Below the pieces are notes generated by a model. It made no database searches. It was not told where the DNA came from and was given only the letters and a program-made list of their open reading frames with translations. Made by a program: the position numbers and the translations under genes. DNA of 64,000 bases from CAVVSD01 sp963757125 (lineage in GTDB: Bacteria; Actinomycetota; Thermoleophilia; Solirubrobacterales; Solirubrobacteraceae): the NCBI GenBank assembly GCA_963757125.1, contig CAVWQP010000009.1, forward strand, positions 620,001-684,000, in the 5' to 3' direction. Within the stretch, counting starts at the first letter, position 1. The number at the start of each line of letters is the position of its first letter. Shown in pieces: positions 25,085-33,975 of this stretch.

Positions 25085-26005
25085 GCGACTCACCGCGCTC
25101 TCGGCCGCGTGGTACTCGACGGCTGTGCCGGTCAGGGCCATGAACGCGTCCTCCAGCGTGGCCTGGCCCGGCGTGAGCTCGTGGAGGACGATCTGCTCGC
25201 GCGCTGCGAGCTCGCCGATGCGCGGGCTCGGGAGCCCGTGCACCTCGACGGCTCCGTCGCCGTCGCGGATGACCGTCGCGCCTTCGCCCGTCAGGATGAC
25301 CGCCAGGGCGTCGGCGTCCGGCGTCACGACGCGGACCGCCGCGTTCTCCGACGCGCGCGCGACGACCTCGGCGACGCTCGCATCCGCGATCAGGCGGCCG
25401 CGGCCCACGACGACGAGCTGCTCGGCCGTCAACGCGATCTCGCTCATCAGATGCGAGGACAGGAAGACGGTCCTCCCGTCGGCGGCGAAGTTCTTCAGGA
25501 GCGTCCTGATCCAGAGGATCCCCTCGGGGTCGAGTCCGTTGCTGGGCTCGTCGAGCACGAGCGTCTGCGGATCGCCCAGGAGTGCGGCCGCGATGCCCAG
25601 CCGCTGGCCCATGCCCAGCGAGAAGCTGCCGACGCGCTTGCGCGCGACGTCCCGCAGGCCGACGAGATCGATGACCTCCTCGACGCGGCGCTTCGCGATG
25701 CCGTGCGTGGCCGCCATCGCGGCCAGGTGGTCGTAGGCCGAGCGGCCGGCGTGGATCGCGCGGGCCTCGAGCATCGCCCCGACGTCGTGCAGCGGGGCGC
25801 GCAGATCCCGGTATGCCTTGCCGTGGACGAGCGCGGTGCCCGACGTCGGCGCGTCCAGCCCGAGGATCAGGCGCATCGTCGTCGACTTGCCTGCGCCGTT
25901 GGGGCCGAGGAAGCCGGTGATCGTGCCTGGCTGCACGACGAACGACAGATCGTCGACGGCGAGCTTCGCGCCGTAGCGCTTCGTGAGACTGTGGACCTCG
26001 ATCAT
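24932..26005 (-). CDS. ABC transporter ATP-binding protein (reads through into permease N-terminus)
   Basis: A 357-residue frame whose first 305 residues are an exporter ATPase: Walker A GPNGAGKST, the signature FSLGMGQRLGIAAALL, Walker B LVLDEPSNGLD, H-loop SSHLM and a C-terminal LEDAFMALTG, typical of BcrA/NatA-like proteins. The last 50 residues (from MSAVAAARV) are the N-terminus of the partner permease in the same frame, then a frameshift gives a false end. Either the two are genuinely fused or the ATPase stop has been lost through an indel. Start at ATG 26005 (MIEVHSLTKRYG) is preferred over 26014. Confidence 0.82.
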   Translation of the reverse strand: MIEVHSLTKRYGAKLAVDDLSFVVQPGTITGFLGPNGAGKSTTMRLILGLDAPTSGTALVHGKAYRDLRAPLHDVGAMLEARAIHAGRSAYDHLAAMAATHGIAKRRVEEVIDLVGLRDVARKRVGSFSLGMGQRLGIAAALLGDPQTLVLDEPSNGLDPEGILWIRTLLKNFAADGRTVFLSSHLMSEIALTAEQLVVVGRGRLIADASVAEVVARASENAAVRVVTPDADALAVILTGEGATVIRDGDGAVEVHGLPSPRIGELAAREQIVLHELTPGQATLEDAFMALTGTAVEYHAAESAVSRMSAVAAARVTPAAVLRSEWIKLRSLRSTRWSLLAATVSMAGSVPSSRRCR

Positions 26006-26071
26006 TGCGAGCATCGTCGGGCGCCGCGTCTGACCATCTCCTGAACGGTTGCCGTACGGTCGCGCCTGAGT

Positions 26072-26158
26072 TCACCGACGCCGGCGACTCCGTCGGTACT
26101 CGAAGATCACGACGATCACGAGCGCGAATGCGAACGCCACGGGGTCCAACGTCGTCAT
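26072..26158 (-). CDS. Possible 28-residue single-span membrane peptide
   Basis: The frame MTTLDPVAFAFALVIVVIFE followed by an Arg-rich tail ending RRSRRRR would give one membrane helix with a positive cytosolic tail. It lies in the 366-nt gap between the ABC ATPase gene and the response regulator at 26373, both on the same strand. No clear ribosome-binding site is seen. It could be a regulatory peptide of the exporter, or chance. The remainder of the gap (26159-26372) holds nothing I can recognise. Confidence 0.25.
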   Translation of the reverse strand: MTTLDPVAFAFALVIVVIFEYRRSRRRR

Positions 26159-26372
26159 GATCGCCTGCCATCGCCCTGCGCTGCCACGCGCTGGACGATC
26201 GCGCGGGGAACCTTGCCGGTTCCTGACCACCGCGATCCGGCATGTCGGCTCCTGAACGGGCTGAACGTGTTCGAGGGGGTCGGATCGGCTTCCATCGCCT
26301 GGGCAGGAAGGGTCGACGTCGACAACCGCGCGGGGAACGCACGCGCGATGACCAGGAGGCCGGCGCCTGCCC

Positions 26373-27026
26373 CTAGACCCGGTAGCCCGCCCCCGGCACG
26401 GTGAGCACGACGGCCGGCTCGCCCAGCTTCCGGCGCAGCTTCATGATCGTCATTCGGATCGTGTTCGTGAACGGGTCGACGTTCTCGTCCCAGACGCGGG
26501 CCAGGAGCTCCTCGGGTGAGACGACGGCGCCGTCGGCCGCCATCAGCGCCTCGAGCACCCCGAACTCCTTCGGGCTGAGGTCGAGATCCCGTCCGTCGCG
26601 CCGCACCGTGCGGCGGGCGGGGTCGAGCTCGAGGTCGGCGGCGCGCAGGACCACCGGCCGCGAGTCGCCCGCCCGCCGTGCCAGCGCGTGGACGCGCGCG
26701 ACCAGCTCGTCGAAGCGGAACGGCTTGGCGAGGTAGTCGTCGGCGCCGAGCGCGAGTCCGGAGACGATGTCGCTCGTCTCCGCCGCCGCGGTGAGCATGA
26801 GGATCTTCGTCCCCGGGTGCTCGCTGTGCAGGACGCGGCACACGTCGTCGCCGTGGACCTCGGGGAGGTCGCGGTCGAGGACGACGACGTCGTACGTGTG
26901 CACGCGCGCGTGCGAGAGCGCGTCGGCCCCGTCGGGCGCGACGTCCACGGCCGCGCCGTGCCGCCGCAGGCCGCGGGCGATCGCCGCCGCGACGCGCGGC
27001 TCGTCCTCGACGACGAGAAGCCTCAT
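26373..27026 (-). CDS. OmpR-family response regulator (orphan)
   Basis: A 217-residue regulator with E7-D8, phosphoacceptor Asp51 in VLDRDLPEVHG, Lys in YLAKPFRF and a winged-helix domain with SPKEFGVLEALM and TNTIRMTIMKLRRKLG. Ends VPGAGYRV. The ATG at 27026 directly precedes the receiver. No kinase gene lies next to it; the next genes downstream are an ABC exporter and a membrane glycosyltransferase on the same strand, which it may control. Confidence 0.9.
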   Translation of the reverse strand: MRLLVVEDEPRVAAAIARGLRRHGAAVDVAPDGADALSHARVHTYDVVVLDRDLPEVHGDDVCRVLHSEHPGTKILMLTAAAETSDIVSGLALGADDYLAKPFRFDELVARVHALARRAGDSRPVVLRAADLELDPARRTVRRDGRDLDLSPKEFGVLEALMAADGAVVSPEELLARVWDENVDPFTNTIRMTIMKLRRKLGEPAVVLTVPGAGYRV

Positions 27027-27113
27027 GCCGCGCATCGAACCGGCCGTGCATGAGCGTCCGCTCTGCGCATGCTGAGCGTTCGCTGAGCCCGGCGTCCTGC
27101 GAGCATCGCCGCC

Positions 27114-27356
27114 ATGGCAGACATCACCGTGACGCTGGGGGACGGAGGCGCCGCGTACGTCGCGCTGGTCGTCGGGGAGCCGCCGGAGGTCCGCGACTCG
27201 GTCGCGCTCGACGAGCTCGACGCGGCCGACGCGATCCCGGCGCTCGACGGCCTGGTGCTCGACTTCGACCACTACGGCCGCCTGGTCGGACTGCGGGTCA
27301 CCGGGTCGGCGGACTCCGTCCTGGCGCCGTCGCTCTTGGAATCGGTGAGGCGCTGA
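27114..27356 (+). CDS. DUF2283-like small protein
   Basis: An 80-residue protein with the pattern of the DUF2283 family: a short N-terminal strand pair, VALDELDAADAIPALDGLVLDFDHYGRLVGLRV with the characteristic D-x-D/GrlvG turn, and an acidic start. Proteins of this family are small cytosolic beta-rich proteins of unknown function, sometimes next to toxin-antitoxin genes. It is divergent from the orphan regulator at 26373 and lies 42 nt before the exported protein gene. Confidence 0.65.
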   Translation: MADITVTLGDGGAAYVALVVGEPPEVRDSVALDELDAADAIPALDGLVLDFDHYGRLVGLRVTGSADSVLAPSLLESVRR

Positions 27357-27398
27357 GACTTGCTTTTCCCTGCTCGGGTCAGGTAGAGACGAGCGCCT

Positions 27399-28553
27399 AT
27401 GCGCAAACTCCTCCCCGCCCTGATGGTCCTCGGCGCATCGCTGGTGCTGGTCGCGCCGGCCGGTGCAGCGCTCAAGCTGGTCACGAACCAGAACGCCTTC
27501 CCCCAGGTCAACGGCAGCTCGTTGATCTGGGAGGCCGAAGGCCAGAACACAACCGACGGCACCGGCGCCTACGTGTGGACCGTCCCCGCCAGCGGCTCGT
27601 CGCCCGCCAGCGTCCTGTTCCAGGGACCTGCCGTCCCCAACGAGGGGGTCGTCGGCACCGATCCCAGCAAGACGACACCGGGTCAGCAGCCCGACGGCTA
27701 CGCCGCGACGCCCAGCTTCGTCTACTTCCAGCGCCAGGTCGGTGTGTTCAAGAGCCAGCAGGCAGGCAAGAACAGCCCGAACACGTACGTCGACTTCTAC
27801 CCGAGCGCCACGACGAACTACGCGGGTGGCCCGAGCGGCCCGCTCACCCCGATCACGCTGAGCGCCGATCCCGCCGATCCGTGCCCCGCGGGCACGATCA
27901 CCGAGACGCCGCTGGGCGCCAGCGGCTCGACGCTCGTGACGATCGCGAGCTGCAGCTCGATCGCCAACTCGCCCGGCCGCGTGCTGGCGCGCACCATCTC
28001 GGGCAGCACGTCGCCCACGCCGCCGGTCTTCCTCGCCGGCAACGGCCACAGCATCGGCGCGGTGCGCCTCGCGGGCAAGTACCTCGCGGGCATCCAGTCG
28101 GTCGAGAACTCGATCCAGAAGACGATCGTCGTCCTCGACATCACGACCGGTGACGTCGTCAACACGATCCCGAAGAGCCCGTCCGGGACCTTCTACTCGA
28201 ACATCGACGTCGGCACCGACGGCAGCGTCGTGGCCACGGTCGGCGGCAAGTCCAAGCTGTCGGTCGTCCGCTTCCCCGCCGGCTCGTCCACCGGCAAGAC
28301 GCTGCCCTCCTCGATGGGCACGATCGTCTCGGCCCCGCGGATCGCGGGCTCGCGACTCGTGTTCCTCCGCACCACGTCGGGCGGCACCCAGCTCATCACG
28401 ACCTCGCTCTCGGGCGGCTCCGTGAAGGGCTACGGGACGCTGTCCGCGGTCGGCGATCCCACGAACGGGTTCGACGCCGGCAACACCTGGGCCGCCGTCA
28501 GCGGCACGGTCGGCGGCAAGAAGGGCATCTACACCGCGAAGATCGGCTCCTGA
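27399..28553 (+). CDS. Exported beta-propeller-like protein of unknown function
   Basis: A 384-residue exported protein with a signal peptide (MRKLLPALMVLGASLVLVAP, cleavage near AGA-A). The mature part has repeated short strands of the kind LVTNQNAFPQVNGSSLIWEA, TIVVLDITTGDVVNTIPK, IDVGTDGSVVATVGGKSKL and APRIAGSRLVFLRTTSGGT, suggesting a six- or seven-bladed propeller. Cys166 and Cys193 could form a disulfide. No catalytic motif or known family is recognised. A strong hairpin follows 7 nt after the stop. Confidence 0.65.
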   Translation: MRKLLPALMVLGASLVLVAPAGAALKLVTNQNAFPQVNGSSLIWEAEGQNTTDGTGAYVWTVPASGSSPASVLFQGPAVPNEGVVGTDPSKTTPGQQPDGYAATPSFVYFQRQVGVFKSQQAGKNSPNTYVDFYPSATTNYAGGPSGPLTPITLSADPADPCPAGTITETPLGASGSTLVTIASCSSIANSPGRVLARTISGSTSPTPPVFLAGNGHSIGAVRLAGKYLAGIQSVENSIQKTIVVLDITTGDVVNTIPKSPSGTFYSNIDVGTDGSVVATVGGKSKLSVVRFPAGSSTGKTLPSSMGTIVSAPRIAGSRLVFLRTTSGGTQLITTSLSGGSVKGYGTLSAVGDPTNGFDAGNTWAAVSGTVGGKKGIYTAKIGS

Positions 28554-28559
28554 TCGCAC

Positions 28560-28588
28560 GGCGCCTCGGCACCCCGTGCCGAGGCGCC
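28560..28588. terminator. Bidirectional terminator hairpin
   Basis: A perfect 13-bp stem GGCGCCTCGGCAC / GTGCCGAGGCGCC with a 3-nt CCC loop, lying between the ends of two convergent genes (28553 and 28593). There is no long U-tract on either side, as often in very GC-rich genomes. Confidence 0.8.
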
Positions 28589-28592
28589 CCGA

Positions 28593-29555
28593 TCACGCCT
28601 CGCGGTCCGGCAGGTCGGAGAGCAGCCGCGAGAGGCTCGCGTAGGCGGCGTCACGCCACGTCGCCGTCGCGCGTGCGCTTTCGGGCGTGTGCTCCAGGAA
28701 CCCCTTGCCGCTCTTCGCACCCAGCTCGCCGCGGGCCACCCGCTCGGTGATGGCGGGCGGGCAGGAGAGACGGTCGCCGAACTGGCCCACGAGCGCGTCG
28801 TACGCGCCCGCGTAGACGTCGAGGCCCGCCATGTCGGCGATCTCGAACGGACCGAAGAACGGCAGACGGAACCCGAACGACGAGCGCACGACCGCGTCGA
28901 CCGTCTCCGGCGTCGCCAGCCCGTCCTCGACGATCCGGCAGGCCTCGCGGAACATCGCGAACTGGATGCGGTTGCCGACGAAGCCGGCGCCGTCGCCCAC
29001 GACGCACGGCGTCTTGCCGAGCGTCACGAGGAACGCGCTCAGCGCCTCGACGTGCTCGGGGGCGGTCGCCGGCGTCGGGATGAGCTCCACGCACGGCACC
29101 CACTGCGGCGGGTTGAACCAGTGCATCCCGAGGAACCGGGACGCGTCCCGGCGCCGGGCGCCGAGGTCGCCGATCGGGATCGCGGACGTGTTCGTCGTGA
29201 TGACCGCGCCGGCGGGCGCGGCGAGCTCGGCGGCGTCGAGGATGGTGTGCTTGAGCTCGGGGTCCTCGGGGACGGCCTCGATGACGAGGTCGGCGCCGGC
29301 GACCGCGTCCTCGATCGTCGCGCACGGCGTGACGTGCTCGCCCACCAGCCCTTCGCTGTCCTCGGGCACCAGGCCGCGCGCGGCGTAGGCGGCGGTCGCG
29401 TCCAGCAGTCGTGCCTTGGCCTGCTCGGCCGCTTCGGGCGTCGCGTCGGCGATCGCGCTCGGGACGCCGCCGAGCGCGAGGAGCTGCGCGAACCCCGCGC
29501 CCATGGTCCCGCTGCCGAGGATCGCGACGCGACCGGGCCAGCCCGCGGCGCTCAT
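28593..29555 (-). CDS. 3-hydroxyacyl-CoA dehydrogenase (3-hydroxybutyryl-CoA type)
   Basis: A 320-residue NAD(P)-dependent dehydrogenase oxidising 3-hydroxyacyl-CoA to 3-oxoacyl-CoA. The Rossmann start is VAILGSGTMGAGFAQLLALGG; the catalytic block TNTSAIPIGDLG and MHWFNPPQWVPCVELI holds the Ser and His of the active site, followed by GFVGNRIQFAMFREACRIVEDG and the C-terminal helical domain ending KSGKGFLEH. Start ATG 29555 overlaps the stop of the LeuD-like gene (ATGA), so it is co-translated with the dehydratase. A related L-gulonate or 2-hydroxyacid substrate is possible given the neighbours. Confidence 0.88.
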   Translation of the reverse strand: MSAAGWPGRVAILGSGTMGAGFAQLLALGGVPSAIADATPEAAEQAKARLLDATAAYAARGLVPEDSEGLVGEHVTPCATIEDAVAGADLVIEAVPEDPELKHTILDAAELAAPAGAVITTNTSAIPIGDLGARRRDASRFLGMHWFNPPQWVPCVELIPTPATAPEHVEALSAFLVTLGKTPCVVGDGAGFVGNRIQFAMFREACRIVEDGLATPETVDAVVRSSFGFRLPFFGPFEIADMAGLDVYAGAYDALVGQFGDRLSCPPAITERVARGELGAKSGKGFLEHTPESARATATWRDAAYASLSRLLSDLPDREA

Positions 29556-30058
29556 GCCCGCTCCGCGAGTCGGTGGCGGGCCCACTCGACGATGCCGCCG
29601 CGCGCCAGCAGCTCCTGGATGAACGGCGGCTGCGGGGGCAGGCTCGCCTCGCCGCCGTCCCAGACGATGCTCCCCGCGGCCGTGTCGATGGTCACCGTGT
29701 CACCGTCCTGCAGCGCCGCGGCGGCCTCGGGCTGCTCGATGGCCAGGAGGCCGAGGTTGATGCAGTTGCGCTGGAAGATCCGCGCGAAGCTCACCGCGAT
29801 CACGGCCTGCACGCCGCGGCCGATCATGGCCATCGGCGCGTGCTCGCGCGAGGAGCCCATGCCGCAGTTGCGCCCGGCCACGAGGATGTCGCCGGATTCG
29901 ATCCGCCGCCCGACCTCCGGGTCGCTGTAGGTCTCCAGGAGGTGGGTGCCGAGCTCCTCGGCGTCGGTGATGTTCAGGTAGGCGCCGGGGAGCATGACGT
30001 CGGTGTCGACGTCGTCGCCGATGCGCACCACACGGCCGGTGATGGCGGCGTCGGTCAT
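29552..30058 (-). CDS. Aconitase-family small subunit (LeuD / DmdB-like)
   Basis: A 168-residue swivel-domain subunit partnering the large subunit encoded just upstream (ATGA overlap). Typical motifs are VVRIGDDVDTDVMLPGAYLN, GDILVAGRNCGMGSSREHAPM and NCINLGLLAIEQPEAA. In isopropylmalate dehydratase this subunit supplies the substrate-recognition loop after the first strand; the sequence DTDVMLPGAYL here resembles the archaeal/2,3-dimethylmalate type. It could serve leucine biosynthesis or a 2-methyl-branched dicarboxylate pathway. Confidence 0.85.
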   Translation of the reverse strand: MTDAAITGRVVRIGDDVDTDVMLPGAYLNITDAEELGTHLLETYSDPEVGRRIESGDILVAGRNCGMGSSREHAPMAMIGRGVQAVIAVSFARIFQRNCINLGLLAIEQPEAAAALQDGDTVTIDTAAGSIVWDGGEASLPPQPPFIQELLARGGIVEWARHRLAERA

Positions 30059-31353
30059 CGGGCCGGCTCCGGCCGCAGGACGTCCGCGGGGTCGACGAGA
30101 CCGCCGGCGACGGCCGCGGCACCGGCGACGTACGCGTTGGCCAGGTACACCGAGGACTCCGGGTCGCCCATGCGCCCGCGGAAGTTGCGGTTCGTCGTCG
30201 TCACCGCGACCTCGCCCGCGGCGAGGATGCCCGTGTGGCCGCCGAAGCAGGCGCCGCACGTCGGCGCCGACATCATCGCGCCGGCGTCGAGGAAGACCTC
30301 GATGAGCCCCTCCTGCAGCGCCTCGCGGTAGATGCGCTGGGTCGCAGGCACGACGATGAGCCGCACGCCCGGGGCGACCTGGTTGCCGCGCAGCACCTCG
30401 GCGAGCTGGCGGAGGTCGGTCATCGTCCCGTTCGAGCAGTTCCCGACGTAGACCTGATCGATCTTCACTTTGCCCGCGAGCTCGTCGATCGAGTGGACGT
30501 TGCCGGGGGAGGAGGGGGCCGCGACCAGCGGCCGCATGCCGTCGAGGTCGATGCTCGTCCGCCGGTCGTAGGGCGCCCCGGGATCGGCGGCCAGCGCGAC
30601 GGGCTCGGCCTCCGGCACGCGCTCGGCGAGCCACTGCAGCGTCGTCTCGTCCGCGGCCACCATCCCGGTCTTCGCACCGGCCTCGACCGCCATGTTGCAG
30701 AGCGCGAGGCGCCCGTCGAGCGACAGCTCGTCGACGGCCTCGCCGCAGAACTCGAGCGCGGCGTAGTTCGCGCCGTCGACGCCCGCCTGTCCGATGTAGG
30801 CGAGGATCAGGTCCTTGCCGGTCACGTGCTCGCCCCGCGATCCCGTGAACTGGACCTCGACGACCTCCGGGACCTTGAGCCACACCTCGCCGAGGGCCAT
30901 GGCCGCCGCGATGTCGCTCGACCCCATGCCGGTGGCGAACGCGCCGAACGCGCCGCTCGTGCAGGTGTGCGAGTCCGCGCCGACGAGCAGGTCCCCGGGC
31001 ATGATCCGGCCGCGCTCGGCGAGGATCGCGTGCTCGATCCCCGCGTCGCGGGTGGCGCCGACCTCCCAGTAGTCGGTGATGCCCTGACGCTCGGCGAAGG
31101 TCCGCAGCCGCGCGACGAGCGCGGCGCTGCGGGCGTCCTTCGCCGGCCAGAAGTGGTCGACGACGCAGGCGACGCGCTCCGGGTCGAACACGCCCTTCGC
31201 GCCCATCTTCTCGAACTCGCGGATCGAGACGGCGCCGGAGACGTCGTTGAGCATCACCCGGTCGATCCGCGCCAGCGCGAACGCACCGGGCGTGAGGTCC
31301 TCGACTCCGTGCGCGGCGAGGATCTTCGCCGACAGCGTCATCGGCCCGTCCAT
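30055..31353 (-). CDS. Aconitase-family large subunit (LeuC / DmdA-like), [4Fe-4S] hydro-lyase
   Basis: A 432-residue subunit with the three cluster-binding cysteines in VGNCSNGTM and APTCGACFGGHTG, and the GADSHTCTSGAFGAFATGMGS block. The size (about 430) is that of the two-subunit archaeal-type isopropylmalate dehydratase and of dimethylmalate dehydratase, not the larger bacterial LeuC. Start ATG 31353 follows GGAGGA by 5 nt. It is first in a three-gene operon with the small subunit and a 3-hydroxyacyl-CoA dehydrogenase. That company favours a catabolic dehydratase over leucine biosynthesis, but the substrate is not decided by sequence alone. Confidence 0.87.
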   Translation of the reverse strand: MDGPMTLSAKILAAHGVEDLTPGAFALARIDRVMLNDVSGAVSIREFEKMGAKGVFDPERVACVVDHFWPAKDARSAALVARLRTFAERQGITDYWEVGATRDAGIEHAILAERGRIMPGDLLVGADSHTCTSGAFGAFATGMGSSDIAAAMALGEVWLKVPEVVEVQFTGSRGEHVTGKDLILAYIGQAGVDGANYAALEFCGEAVDELSLDGRLALCNMAVEAGAKTGMVAADETTLQWLAERVPEAEPVALAADPGAPYDRRTSIDLDGMRPLVAAPSSPGNVHSIDELAGKVKIDQVYVGNCSNGTMTDLRQLAEVLRGNQVAPGVRLIVVPATQRIYREALQEGLIEVFLDAGAMMSAPTCGACFGGHTGILAAGEVAVTTTNRNFRGRMGDPESSVYLANAYVAGAAAVAGGLVDPADVLRPEPAR

Positions 31354-31426
31354 CCCGTCCTCCGTTCCTGGGGCGCTCAGCGTACTTCCTGGACATGCCG
31401 CGGCGCGCCCCGGAGGATGCGGGGAC

Positions 31427-32524
31427 ATGCGTATGCACGTCGTCGTCATCGGGGCCGGGGTCGTGGGGTCGGCGGTCGCGCTGCGCCTCGCCCAGGACGG
31501 CGCGCGGGTGACCCTGCTGGACGCCCGCGAGCCGGGCGCGGGCACGAGCTCGACGTCCTTCGCCTGGATCGGCGCGAGCGCCGCAGCCCTGCACGACTAC
31601 CGCGCGCTCAACGTCGCGGGCGTCGCCGCGTACGCGCGCATGGAGGCGGAGCTCGGCCCCCGGGCCTGGCTGCGCCGCACCGGGTCGCTCGTGTGGCACA
31701 CCGACCCGGAGCGCGGCGCCGAGCTCGCCGCCGAGGTGGCCGCGCTGGCGGACATGGGCTACGCCTCCAGGCTGCTGGACCCGGAGCAGGCGCTGGCACT
31801 CGAGCCCTCCCTGCGCCTCGCACCCGGGGTGGAGCACGTCGCGTTCCACCCCGACGAGGGGCACGCCGACGGGCGGCGGATGGCGGCGGAGCTGGCGGCG
31901 CGGGCCGTGGACGCGGGCGCCGAGCTGCGCACGGGGGCCGAGGTGAGCGGCGTCGACGACGGCACCGTCGCCCTCGCGACGGGCGAGCGGCTGACCGCCG
32001 ACGCCGTCGTGCTCTGCGTCGGCCGCTGGACGGGCGAGCTCTCAGGCGTGGCGATGGTCGACCCCGACGAGCGTGGCGCGCTGCCCATCGGGCTGCTGGT
32101 GACGACGGGGGCCGCGCCCGATCCGGTCGGCCGGGTCGTCGTCGCCGACGACGTGATGATCCGGCCGGGCGACGACGGTGGGCTGCTGCTGCACGCCGAC
32201 GAGCAGGACCGGCTCGTCCACCCGGACGACGACCCTGCGTCCGTGGCGGACGTGGCCGAGCAGGTGCTCGACGCCGCGCGGCGGCACGTCGTCGTCCCGG
32301 AGGCGCTGGGCGTGACCCGCGCCGTCGTCGGCCTGCGCGCGCTCACCGCCGATCTGCTGCCGGCCGTCGGCCCGCTCTCGGACCGCACGTACGTGGTCGT
32401 CACCCACAGCGGCATCACGCTCGCGCCCGCGCTGGGCGAGCTCGTCGCGGCCGAGGTCCTCGGCCGCGGCGAGGAACCGCTGCTCGCACCCTTCCGCCCG
32501 GATCGACTCACGAGGAGGACCTGA
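31427..32524 (+). CDS. FAD-dependent oxidoreductase (D-amino-acid oxidase/glycine oxidase family)
   Basis: A 365-residue flavoenzyme of the DAO fold. The FAD-binding start reads MHVVVIGAGVVGSAVALRLA, with ARVTLLDAREPGAGTSSTSFAWI (phosphate- and ribose-binding region) and a C-terminal block RAVVGLRALTADLLPAVGPL..VTHSGITLAPALG that closes the flavin site. Such enzymes oxidise secondary or primary amines of amino acids. It is divergent from the LeuCD-like operon and its stop overlaps the next start (TGATG), so it is co-translated with the dihydropyrimidinase. It may act on the amino acids that enzyme releases. GGAGG lies 10 nt before ATG 31427; ATG 31433 is an alternative. Confidence 0.85.
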   Translation: MRMHVVVIGAGVVGSAVALRLAQDGARVTLLDAREPGAGTSSTSFAWIGASAAALHDYRALNVAGVAAYARMEAELGPRAWLRRTGSLVWHTDPERGAELAAEVAALADMGYASRLLDPEQALALEPSLRLAPGVEHVAFHPDEGHADGRRMAAELAARAVDAGAELRTGAEVSGVDDGTVALATGERLTADAVVLCVGRWTGELSGVAMVDPDERGALPIGLLVTTGAAPDPVGRVVVADDVMIRPGDDGGLLLHADEQDRLVHPDDDPASVADVAEQVLDAARRHVVVPEALGVTRAVVGLRALTADLLPAVGPLSDRTYVVVTHSGITLAPALGELVAAEVLGRGEEPLLAPFRPDRLTRRT

Positions 32525-33975
32525 TGCACGACATGCTCATCCTGAACGGGACCGTCGTCACGCCCGCCGGCAGCGAAGCGCTCGACGTCGCCGTCGACGG
32601 CGAGACGATCACCGCGATCGGCACGGCGGGCACGCTGGGGACCGAGGCGCGCAAGGTCGTCGACGCCGCCGGCTGCCTCGTCATCCCGGGCGGCATCGAC
32701 CCGCACGTCCACTACGCGATGAACTTCGAGGGGATCCTCACGACCGAGGGTCCGGCCTACTCGTTCGCCGCCGCCGTGGGCGGGAACACGAGCGTCATCG
32801 ACTTCGCCTTCCAGGCGCCGCCGGTCGGGCTCATCGACACGATCGAGACGCGCAAGGCGGAGTTCGAGGGCGCGATGGCCGTCGACTGGTCCCTGCACGC
32901 GATCCTCACGAAGGCCTTCTCCTACGACGAGGTCGAGGAGATCGGCCAGGCGATCCGGGATGGCGTCCCGACGATCAAGACGATGATGACCTACGGCTAC
33001 ATGAGCGACGACGGGCAGCGCTACGGCGCGATGCTCGAGGTCGCAGAGCACGGCGGCATGAGCGTCGTGCACGCCGAGGACGACGCGATCGCCAACTGGC
33101 TCACCGGCAAGTACGTGCGCGAGGGCAAGACCCACGGCGCGTACATCTGCGAGGTCCGCGGGCCGATCGTCGAGGAGGCGGCGATCCGCCGCGCGATGTT
33201 CCTGGCGGAGCGCACCGGCTCGCCGCTGTACGTCCTGCACATGGCCGCCGGGAGCGGGATCGAGGCGCTGGCCGAGAAGCGCGAGCAGGGGCTGCCGTTC
33301 TACGGCGAGACGCTGAGCGCGTATCTCAGCTTCACCCAGGACGACCTCTGGGACGAGTCCCCGATCGAGGTCGACGGGAAGACCTACAACGCGCGCGGGG
33401 CGCTCTTCAACAACTACCCGGTGCCGAAGTTCGGGCCCGACCGCGACGCCTGCTGGGCGGCGCTGGCCGACGGGCGGCTGCAGGTCGTCGCGACCGACCA
33501 CGCGCTCGTCAGCCTGAAGGACCGCTTCGAGACGATGGGCACGACGGTCGACGCGATGCAGGCGGGCCAGGCCGCGGTCGAGACCCGCATCCCGCTCCTG
33601 TACTCCGAGGGCGTGGCCAAGGGCCGGATCAGCGCGGAGCGCTGGGTCGAGCTCATCTCGGTGAACCCGGCCAAGCTCATGGGCATGTGGCCGCGCAAGG
33701 GGCAGATCGCGGAGGGCGCCGACGCCGACATCGTCGTCTTCGACCCCGAGCGGCGCTGGACCGTCGACTGGCGCGAGCTGCACATGAGCGGCGGCTACAG
33801 CTGCTGGGACGGGTGGGAGGTCACCGGCAAGGTGCGCGACACGATCCTGCGCGGGTCGGTGCTCGTCGAGGACGGGGAGTTCGTGGGCTCGAAGACCGGC
33901 GGCCGCTGGGTCCCGCGGACGATGCTGCCGGAGGTGCTCTCCGGGGACTTCGCGTTCAGCGAGGTCGCCCTCTGA
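32524..33975 (+). CDS. Dihydropyrimidinase / D-hydantoinase
   Basis: A 483-residue cyclic amidohydrolase. The binuclear metal site is complete: H61 and H63 in GGIDPHVHY, the carboxylated K152 in PTIKTMMTYGYM, His in VVHAEDDAIAN and VLHMAAGSG, and Asp in VVATDHALVS. It opens hydantoin or dihydropyrimidine rings to N-carbamoyl amino acids. The TGATG overlap joins it to the FAD oxidase gene. No carbamoylase is seen next door; HyuA/HyuB-like subunits lie 11 kb away. Its 3' end overlaps the convergent TetR gene by 20 nt. Confidence 0.9.
   Translation: MHDMLILNGTVVTPAGSEALDVAVDGETITAIGTAGTLGTEARKVVDAAGCLVIPGGIDPHVHYAMNFEGILTTEGPAYSFAAAVGGNTSVIDFAFQAPPVGLIDTIETRKAEFEGAMAVDWSLHAILTKAFSYDEVEEIGQAIRDGVPTIKTMMTYGYMSDDGQRYGAMLEVAEHGGMSVVHAEDDAIANWLTGKYVREGKTHGAYICEVRGPIVEEAAIRRAMFLAERTGSPLYVLHMAAGSGIEALAEKREQGLPFYGETLSAYLSFTQDDLWDESPIEVDGKTYNARGALFNNYPVPKFGPDRDACWAALADGRLQVVATDHALVSLKDRFETMGTTVDAMQAGQAAVETRIPLLYSEGVAKGRISAERWVELISVNPAKLMGMWPRKGQIAEGADADIVVFDPERRWTVDWRELHMSGGYSCWDGWEVTGKVRDTILRGSVLVEDGEFVGSKTGGRWVPRTMLPEVLSGDFAFSEVAL

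Noticed and set aside
30235..32523. A long plus-strand extension in frame with the dihydropyrimidinase
   Set aside because: It crosses the LeuC-like gene on the other strand and the oxidase gene in another frame; the dihydropyrimidinase domain starts only at 32524.
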